From assembly GCA_001683985.1 (NCBI GenBank), contig MAEO01000176.1, forward strand, positions 1-39,275: a stretch of DNA of 39,275 nucleotides. The letters run 5' to 3'. Positions within the stretch are counted from its first letter, which is position 1. Each line of letters begins with the position of its first letter. The notes beneath the pieces are model-generated. The model worked only from the letters and a program-made list of their open reading frames with translations. It made no database searches and was not told the origin of the DNA. Position numbers and translations under genes: made by a program. Source of the stretch: Smithella sp. M82. Lineage in GTDB: Bacteria; Desulfobacterota; Syntrophia; Syntrophales; Smithellaceae. Of the stretch, positions 33,484 to 39,275 are shown in pieces.

Positions 33484-34020
33484 TTAGCCTCTTTCTTTCT
33501 GATCAATTATATAAACGTCGGGGAGAAAACGGAATTGTTCGTTAAAATCCAACCCGTAACCTACCACAAAGCCGTCATCAATGGTAAAACCGACATAGTC
33601 GGCTTCAAAGGTTACTTTTCTTCTTTTTCGCTTGTCCAGAAATACACAAATTCTCAATGAATTAGGACTTCTTTCTTTAAGCCAGTTGACAAGATATTGC
33701 AGTGTTAGACCTGTGTCAACAATATCTTCGACTATCAAAGTATCCCGGCCTTTGATTGAAGTTTCAATATCTTTTGTCATTACTACTTTACCGGAACTTT
33801 CGGAACTCGCGCCGTAACTGGCTACTCTGACAAAATCAAATTTGCAGGGAACATTGATTTCCCTTACCAAATCAGCCATAAAAATGAACGCGCCCTTAAG
33901 AATACCGATAATAACCAATTCGCGTCCGGCGTAATCTCCGGATATTTGAGAAGCTATTTCTTTTACCCGTTTTTGAATTTCATTACGTGAGAAAAGGATT
34001 TTTTTTGATATTTGATTCAT
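33484..34020 (-). CDS. hpt: Hypoxanthine phosphoribosyltransferase
   Basis: This enzyme salvages hypoxanthine (and guanine) with PRPP to IMP/GMP. Its 178 residues include the PRPP motif LIVEDIVDTGLTL (about 95-107), the flexible loop SYGASSESSGKV, and the C-terminal DYVGFTIDDGFVVGYGLDFNE with the purine-stacking and Asp positions typical of HPRT. An AGAGG site precedes the ATG. It is the first gene of a short operon with the zinc-ribbon protein. It complements the de novo purine genes nearby. Confidence 0.95.
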   Translation of the reverse strand: MNQISKKILFSRNEIQKRVKEIASQISGDYAGRELVIIGILKGAFIFMADLVREINVPCKFDFVRVASYGASSESSGKVVMTKDIETSIKGRDTLIVEDIVDTGLTLQYLVNWLKERSPNSLRICVFLDKRKRRKVTFEADYVGFTIDDGFVVGYGLDFNEQFRFLPDVYIIDQKERG

Positions 34021-34326
34021 TTATAAAGCCTCTAAACTAAATAACATCTGTTGAAACTGAACTCATACCATTTCTAAATCAAAGATGAAGCCGATAATCC
34101 CGATGAATCAGAACCAACAAAAATAGCGTCCGGCAGTCGAGACCGCGTCGCAATGTCTTTGCGAAGCAATCTCGCAAGCTACTGATAATATTAGATTGCC
34201 ACACCGCCTGAGAGGCGTCTCGCAATGACAAATAGCTATTATGACACAGTTTCAGTCGCCGGAATCCCCTTTGATTTGGAATTTATATAACACTAGCCAA
34301 AGTGATTGCGCTATGTCAATAAAAAA
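34021..34326. other. Intergenic region upstream of hpt with REP-like repeat
   Basis: About 300 bases without a gene. The centre (34137-34235) is the repeat listed separately. The rest is AT-rich and should contain the hpt promoter. Confidence 0.55.
34137..34235. repeat. REP-like repeat related to the core of the element at 10607
   Basis: It contains GTCGCAATG, CTTTGCGAAGCAATCTCGC and, after an AT-rich stretch, GAGAGGCGTCTCGCAATGAC. These are parts of the common TCATTGCGA...AAGCAATCT repeat. Inverted GCAATGTC/CGCAATGAC-type ends suggest an inverted pair of units. Confidence 0.55.
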
Positions 34327-35142
34327 TTAAATTTCATGCTTATATGCGGACACAAAATTCTCGATATTCGACCAGATCATTATTTCCGCCTCCTCAATTT
34401 CCTGAGTATTTTTAAATGACGAAGACAGACTTAAAAAAATCGCATTTAGCGGCGATACTTCCCGGCCATACTTGGCGTAGTCGATATAACTGATCATGTA
34501 CTGAGATCCGTCAAAATAATATTTACCCAACCGGTTTGTTTCCAGTGAGCGAAACGGCCAGGTGATTTTCCAGTTAAAATATTCCAGCGCAATATTTTTC
34601 AAAGACACGTTATCGAATACTTCCGGTTTAAGTTCGCTGCCGATTCTATCGGCAATCATACGGAAATAATGGGTAACCAGATCAATATCCGTCACAACGA
34701 GACCGTAAAGGTACCAGTCATCAATTATTTTTATCAGAATTTTGCATTGAGACTGCGGAATAAAATGATGACTGGGACAAAAATGACCGGCACAAAGTTC
34801 CCGTCCGTAAAAAGAAACATCACGCATGTCGACACCGAAGTTCTGTTCAGGATGTAAAAGACATCCAACTCTTTTTTCTTCACTGTCCAGAAAACCAAGG
34901 TATTCGCAACAATATATTACGTCATATCTTTTCTTAAAATCTTCGGCAGCCAGTGTTTCGCTAGAATACAGTTCAACATGGTGCGGGTTTTGTGCCAGTT
35001 CCCGGAATCGTTTGGTGCGCGAACGCAACCGCTGTTCAAGAGATGAACGTGAACTATCCACATAATTGTAAAGACCGCAGCAAGCGCCACAGGATTTGCC
35101 TTTATCCGGTTGACAAAGGACAATAAATTTCGGGTCAGACAT
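34327..35142 (-). CDS. Cysteine-rich hypothetical protein with a CxxCC cluster
   Basis: This 271-residue soluble protein has Cys residues grouped in the first half: GKSCGACCGLYN (about 16-26), CCEYLGF, VGCLLHP, LCAGHFCPSHH and SQCK. The CxxCC with further Cys and His recalls YkgJ-type (UPF0153/CxxCxxCC) metal-binding proteins, but spacing differs. The second half is helical and Cys-free. The pattern suggests metal or Fe-S binding. I do not recognise the family and assign no function. It is followed by purU on the same strand (40-base gap), so it may be co-transcribed behind that gene. Confidence 0.65.
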   Translation of the reverse strand: MSDPKFIVLCQPDKGKSCGACCGLYNYVDSSRSSLEQRLRSRTKRFRELAQNPHHVELYSSETLAAEDFKKRYDVIYCCEYLGFLDSEEKRVGCLLHPEQNFGVDMRDVSFYGRELCAGHFCPSHHFIPQSQCKILIKIIDDWYLYGLVVTDIDLVTHYFRMIADRIGSELKPEVFDNVSLKNIALEYFNWKITWPFRSLETNRLGKYYFDGSQYMISYIDYAKYGREVSPLNAIFLSLSSSFKNTQEIEEAEIMIWSNIENFVSAYKHEI

Positions 35143-35181
35143 TTATTTATTACCTGTTATTTATTTTTAAGGTGAACTGGA

Positions 35182-36039
35182 TTACTCAAAAACAATGGTT
35201 TTTGATCCATAAACTAGTATTCTATGTTCCAGATGCAGGCGCAAAGCTCTTGCCAGCACGATTCTTTCCAAATCTTTGCTTTTTGTCTGAATATCGGGAA
35301 TTGCGTCACGGTGACTTATTTTGATTACATCCTGCGCGATAATCGGCCCTTCGTCAAGCTGTTCAGTCACATAGTGACCGGTCGCACCGATAATTTTCAC
35401 GCCGCGGTCATAGGCCCGCTGATAGGGATTTCCGCCGGCAAACGCCGGCAGAAATGAATGATGGATATTGATTATTCTATCAGGATAATAATGAAGAAAT
35501 TTCCTGCTCAGAACCTGCATGTAACGGGCAAGAACAACCAGATCGATGTTCGCTCTCTTTAGCAGTCTTAATTCCTCAGCTTCCGTTTGATTCTTCTTCC
35601 CCGGTGCGACAGGAAAGTGAAAAAATTTAAGCCCAAACTGTTCCACTATATCGCGGGCATCCAAATGATTGCTTATTACCATTTCAATATCCGCCGCCAA
35701 TTCTCCCATGTGGCGTCGTATAATCAGATCATGCAGACAATGCAGATGACGTGAAACAAAAATTGCCATTCGCGGCGTATAATCCGTAAAATGCAAATCC
35801 CATTTCATTTTAAATTGTTTAGCTAAAGGCGTGAAGGCAGCGGAAATTTCCTCTCGCTTGAGACCGAAACCGTTCAGTTCCCATTCAATCCGCATAAAGA
35901 AAAGTTTGTCCGCCTTCGACGTATGCTGATCGGCATGGACAATATTGCCGTTGTTACGAAAAATAAAATTGGATATTTCGGCGACAATTCCCTTCCTGTC
36001 GGCACAGGACAAAAGTAAAATGGCATTGACATCGCTCAT
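35182..36039 (-). CDS. purU: Formyltetrahydrofolate deformylase
   Basis: PurU hydrolyses 10-formyl-THF to formate and THF, supplying formate and balancing the one-carbon pool. The 285 residues consist of an N-terminal ACT domain (LLLSCADRKGIVAEISNFIF) and a formyltransferase-like catalytic domain with IINIHHSFLPAFAGG (catalytic Asn-His) and IGATGHYVTEQLDEGPII (Asp). The Asn, His and Asp are all intact. An AAAGGTGA site precedes the ATG. In a genome with AICAR transformylase using 10-formyl-THF, PurU links folate and purine metabolism. Confidence 0.95.
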   Translation of the reverse strand: MSDVNAILLLSCADRKGIVAEISNFIFRNNGNIVHADQHTSKADKLFFMRIEWELNGFGLKREEISAAFTPLAKQFKMKWDLHFTDYTPRMAIFVSRHLHCLHDLIIRRHMGELAADIEMVISNHLDARDIVEQFGLKFFHFPVAPGKKNQTEAEELRLLKRANIDLVVLARYMQVLSRKFLHYYPDRIINIHHSFLPAFAGGNPYQRAYDRGVKIIGATGHYVTEQLDEGPIIAQDVIKISHRDAIPDIQTKSKDLERIVLARALRLHLEHRILVYGSKTIVFE

Positions 36040-36122
36040 TATACTGCTTCACCTTTGTTAATATTTACGTCTTTTGCTTATAAAAGGATTAGGGTTGCAG
36101 GTCAAGCCTAAAAATGGTAATG

Positions 36123-36259
36123 CCAAACCGCGTTCTTTGGCTAACTTTGTTGGCATTGTCGTCGGCATCTTGCCCGGCGTATGCCGGGTCCTCAACGTAT
36201 TACTAATACGCCTCGTCGCATCCTCCTTGCCGTCTCGTTATCCTTTGACCGCGGTTTGG
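36123..36259. repeat. Dispersed palindromic element, copy 3
   Basis: A 137-bp element with perfect 10-bp terminal inverted repeats CCAAACCGCG / CGCGGTTTGG. Inside are CTTTGGCTAACTTTGTTGGC, CCCGGCGTATGCCGGG and CCTCAACGTATTACTAATACG, shared with copies 1 and 2. Confidence 0.82.
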
Positions 36260-36290
36260 TTTCAAAAAAACACATAATTTGAGATGCACA

Positions 36291-36689
36291 ATGAAACTGA
36301 TTGAAGAAATAAAATTAGACAACGGTTTAAAACTGGAAATTTTTGACTTAACCCGTGCCATCGCCATTGATACGGTCAAAGTAGAACTTTCTTTTCAAAC
36401 TAAAATTTATTTAAGAGAATCTTTTTTCGCGAATGCTCAGGATTATCTTCATATAAAAAATATCATAGGTGAAGAACTTGCGTATGAACACAAACTGGAA
36501 AGATCCTTTGTTTCTAAAAATGATGAAGACTCTATACGCAATGAATTGATCAATACATTCAAGAATAATTCCCTGGGTTATCTCGCCGCTGTCAATTTTC
36601 CCATGAAAATGGCGCTTTCAACACTAAGAGAAATCAAAAAAAATCCTCATAAATATCAGTCCCGCAACAAATTCGATCATGAAGAATAA
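36291..36689 (+). CDS. Conserved-looking hypothetical protein, upstream of the radical SAM gene
   Basis: A 132-residue soluble alpha/beta protein: LIEEIKLDNGLKLEIFDLTR, then VELSFQTKIYLRESFF, a helical middle, then SLGYLAAVNFPMKMALSTLR near the C-terminus. No known motif is visible. I choose the ATG at 36291; the frame also has a TTG four codons earlier with no better signal. Its stop overlaps the longest reading of the radical SAM gene by 11 bases, so the two are likely co-transcribed, which suggests a related role. Confidence 0.7.
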   Translation: MKLIEEIKLDNGLKLEIFDLTRAIAIDTVKVELSFQTKIYLRESFFANAQDYLHIKNIIGEELAYEHKLERSFVSKNDEDSIRNELINTFKNNSLGYLAAVNFPMKMALSTLREIKKNPHKYQSRNKFDHEE

Positions 36690-39201
36690 ACTCCGGATTT
36701 TGTCACAAACAGGAAAACGGATCATGCACACTGATAATTTCGACGATCTTTTACTTGCTACTGAAAAACCAAGTCGTTATATCGGCATGGAAGTAAACAC
36801 CTTCCGTAAAGATAAAGCGGAAGTTCGCTTCGTGCTGGCTTTTCCCGATACATACGAAATCGGCATGTCTCATCACGGTATGCAGATTCTATATTCTATT
36901 CTCAATGAAATTCCCTACGTGGCAGCAGAAAGATGTTTTGCTCCATGGCCGGACAGGGAAAAGCAGTTGCGTGAGATGAAAATACCCTTGACTTCACTTG
37001 AATCACAAATACCGCTGGCTGATTTTGATATTGCCGGTTTTTCCCTGCAGTATGAACTATCTTACACCAACTTACTGAACATGCTGGATTTGGCGGGAAT
37101 ACCTCTTGCCCGCAAAGATCGCCAGGGAAGACATCCCCTGATAATAGCCGGCGGCCCCTGCTGTTTTAATCCGGCTCCGCTTGTTGATTTTATCGATGCC
37201 TTTGTTATCGGCGAGGGAGAAGAAATAATCGGAGAAATTACAGCAGCGATTCGAGAGGGTAAAAATAAATCTCTGTTCCGTAACGATTTGATAAACGGGT
37301 TGGCAAAAATTCCCGGCGTTTACGTCCCTGCAATACACGTAAAAAATGAAATCATAGAAAAAAGAACCGTTTCGGATTTGAACCTTTGGAGGCATCCTCT
37401 GAAACCGGTTGTGCCTCTGATGCAAGTGATTCATGACCGTATCACTCTGGAAATAGCGCGCGGCTGCACCCGTGGCTGCCGGTTCTGTCAGGCAGGAATG
37501 ATCTGGCGTCCCTATCGCGAAAGAAACACTACCCTGCTTATGGAAATGGCTGAAGAAATGCTCAAAGCAACCGGTCATGAAGAAATATCGCTTTTATCTT
37601 TGAGCTCGGGCGATTACAGTTGTATTGAACCTTTAGTTAAAAACCTGATGAACCGCTACCACTCCCAAAGGATAGCGCTGGCGCTTCCCTCGCTGCGTGT
37701 TGAATCTCTCAACACAACATTGATGGAAGAAATAAAACGAACCCGCAAAACCAGTTTCACTCTCGCACCGGAAGCGGGAACGAATAAAATGCGCCTGATC
37801 ATCAATAAAGGCAATACCTCCGAAGATTTACTCTCTACCGTGGATAAAGTATTTGCTGCCGGATGGAAATCGATCAAACTATATTTTATGCTCGGTCTGC
37901 CTTATGAAACCAGGGAAGATTGGGAAGGAATAGTTAATTTGGGCTACGAGGCGTTGCGGGCGGCAAAAAACCGTGGGCAGGTCACCATTAGTCTTTCCAC
38001 CTTTATCCCCAAACCGCATACGCCTTTTCAATGGCAGAGACAAATTTCTCTGGAAGAAACTTATGAACGGCAGGACTTCATTCGTAAGCGAATCAAAAAC
38101 CACAAGTTAAGTGTTAAATGGCACGACGCCAGAATGAGTTTTTTGGAGGGAATATTCTCGCGAGGTAATGAATCGCTCGGAGAGCTTCTGGAAGCGGCAT
38201 TTCGCAAAGGCTGCCGTTTTGACGGCTGGTCCGATGTTTTGCGTTTCGACCTTTGGCAGGAAGCAATTGCCGAATCCGGAATTAAACCGGAAAATTTCTT
38301 ACGTGAACGCAATACTGACGAAATATTTCCGTGGGACAATATTGATTGCGGCGTGAATCGTGAATTTTTATTGGAAGAAAAACAAAAATCGAAAGATCTT
38401 GTGACAACGGAGGATTGCCGGTTTTCTGATTGTCAGAATTGTGGAGTTTGCGATTTCTCCGCTATAAAAAACATTTTTGCTCAAAAAGATGAAACTACAG
38501 CGACTTTGTCCGCAACTACGACCAACAATAATGTCCAAGCAAATGAAGCAAGATATCGTTTTATCTTCAGCAAACTAGATCGGGCGCGTTTGCTGTCTCA
38601 TTTGGAACTCTCCGCAGCAATTCTGCGCGCTCTGCGCCGCAGCAGTCTGGAACTTGCTTATTCCGCCGGATTTCATCCTCACCCCAAAATATCTTTTGCT
38701 ATAGCCACATCCGTGGGAATGGAGAGCAGACAGGAATACATGGACATTACCTCACAGGAATATTTATCAGATTTGGATTTACTAAAGAACGAAATCAATA
38801 GCGCCTTGCCTGAAGGCATCATAATTTTAGAAATAAAAAAACTTTCTTTTGAAGAAAAAGCCATCGCTCAAATCTTGTGCGGATTCGAATATCAACTTTT
38901 TCTTCCCGCCGATATTGAATCGTCCTGCCTGACGGCCATGGAAGAAAACATCAGAAATTTTCTGGCAGCTTCTGAATTCAACATTCAAAAAATATCAAAA
39001 GGAAAACCCGTGATAAAAAATATTCGTCCTTTTGTACAGAATCTGGTTCTGGACCCCGCGAGTAAAACAATTAAGCTCATCGTGTCTTATGTTCATGAAG
39101 GTTCTGCTCGGCCTGCCGATATTATTACATACGTTCTAGGCTTCGACTCCGCCAAAGCATGCCGAATCAAAGTAGTTAAAACAAAAACCCTTCTTGCTTA
39201 A
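36679..39201 (+). CDS. Radical SAM protein fused to a DUF2344 domain (TIGR03960-TIGR03936)
   Basis: This 840-residue protein joins two modules. The first (about 1-600) is a B12-binding-like N-terminal region (FAFPDTYEIGMSHHGMQILY, GGPCCFNPAPL) plus a radical SAM domain whose CxxxCxxC cluster is C263, C267, C270 (ARGCTRGCRFCQAG). A later Cys group (CRFSDCQNCGVCDF, about 578-591) may bind another metal. The second (from about 625) is a DUF2344 module (RFIFSKLDRARLLSHLELSA, AGFHPHPKISFA). In many bacteria the two halves are fused like this and sit near ribosome-related genes; the reaction is not known to me. The start may be 36724 (ATG after AGGAAAACGG) instead of 36679, which overlaps the previous gene. 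Confidence 0.9.
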   Translation: MKNKLRILSQTGKRIMHTDNFDDLLLATEKPSRYIGMEVNTFRKDKAEVRFVLAFPDTYEIGMSHHGMQILYSILNEIPYVAAERCFAPWPDREKQLREMKIPLTSLESQIPLADFDIAGFSLQYELSYTNLLNMLDLAGIPLARKDRQGRHPLIIAGGPCCFNPAPLVDFIDAFVIGEGEEIIGEITAAIREGKNKSLFRNDLINGLAKIPGVYVPAIHVKNEIIEKRTVSDLNLWRHPLKPVVPLMQVIHDRITLEIARGCTRGCRFCQAGMIWRPYRERNTTLLMEMAEEMLKATGHEEISLLSLSSGDYSCIEPLVKNLMNRYHSQRIALALPSLRVESLNTTLMEEIKRTRKTSFTLAPEAGTNKMRLIINKGNTSEDLLSTVDKVFAAGWKSIKLYFMLGLPYETREDWEGIVNLGYEALRAAKNRGQVTISLSTFIPKPHTPFQWQRQISLEETYERQDFIRKRIKNHKLSVKWHDARMSFLEGIFSRGNESLGELLEAAFRKGCRFDGWSDVLRFDLWQEAIAESGIKPENFLRERNTDEIFPWDNIDCGVNREFLLEEKQKSKDLVTTEDCRFSDCQNCGVCDFSAIKNIFAQKDETTATLSATTTNNNVQANEARYRFIFSKLDRARLLSHLELSAAILRALRRSSLELAYSAGFHPHPKISFAIATSVGMESRQEYMDITSQEYLSDLDLLKNEINSALPEGIIILEIKKLSFEEKAIAQILCGFEYQLFLPADIESSCLTAMEENIRNFLAASEFNIQKISKGKPVIKNIRPFVQNLVLDPASKTIKLIVSYVHEGSARPADIITYVLGFDSAKACRIKVVKTKTLLA

Positions 39202-39226
39202 TTCCTTGAAATTTGCCATTTCCTCT

Positions 39227-39275
39227 GAAAATACACATCTAAGTTATTGTTTATATTGTTATTTAAAAACTATCC
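39227..39275. repeat. Second copy of the repeat found at 8509, cut by window edge
   Basis: GAAAATACACATCTAAG followed by TTATTGTTTATATTGTTATT and ending CTATCC matches 8509-8556 with four substitutions and one extra A. It starts 25 bases after the radical SAM stop codon and continues out of the window. Confidence 0.85.

Overview
The window reads as chromosomal DNA of an anaerobic deltaproteobacterium. Desulfobacterota, possibly Syntrophales (Syntrophus/Smithella-like), is my best inference. It rests on a Rossmann-ACT SerA paired with a TIGR01365-type SerC, a stand-alone AICAR transformylase next to a PurO-like IMP cyclohydrolase, a TIGR03960/TIGR03936 radical-SAM fusion and a butyryl-CoA-type dehydrogenase. 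No rRNA or other phylogenetic marker is present, so the lineage is not proven.

Positions 1-6745 are a chromosomal integron. A complete integron integrase gene (5741-6745, +) diverges from a cassette array read on the minus strand. I find an attI x attC junction at 5475-5481 and six attC sites (4471-4542, 3475-3532, 2271-2343, 1566-1626, 786-860, 79-137). They delimit six complete cassettes and the start of a seventh. In four cassettes the attC R'' box is the exact complement of the cassette's own first bases, which fixes the boundaries. From attI outward the cassettes encode: (1) a SAM methyltransferase; (2) a class III nucleotidyl-cyclase-like protein; (3) a two-gene unit of one secreted and one membrane-anchored protein sharing a domain; (4) a phospholipase-D-like protein; (5) a class I glutamine amidotransferase; (6) a PIN/Phd toxin-antitoxin pair with its own promoter, whose toxin frame is broken by one in-frame TAG.

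Positions 6746-22900 hold housekeeping genes: acyl-CoA dehydrogenase, serA, a small coiled-coil protein, tRNA-Lys(TTT), purA, serC, a DEAD-box helicase, radA, groES-groEL and two overlapping CNNM/CorC-family genes. Between them lie decayed pieces: a glycosyltransferase gene split by a repeated element, a GT9-like fragment, a C-terminal remnant upstream of the helicase gene and a truncated IS630 transposase.

Positions 22900-39275 are rich in purine and one-carbon genes: purD, the AICAR transformylase/IMP cyclohydrolase pair, purE, hpt and purU. Other genes are a frameshifted nitroreductase, a DUF2804 protein, a cyclophilin, an internally deleted Kdo-transferase-like remnant, TsaC/Sua5, an intact VapBC pair, a zinc-ribbon membrane protein, a cysteine-rich protein and a large radical-SAM protein. 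Dispersed palindromic repeats lie in the gaps: a ~140-bp family with terminal inverted repeats (23017, 27725 and 36123, plus a fragment at 32420), a 131-bp element at 10607 and a REP-like stretch at 34137. A 48-bp sequence at 8509 recurs at the right edge (39227). Pseudogenes and small repeats together suggest a genome under ongoing decay.
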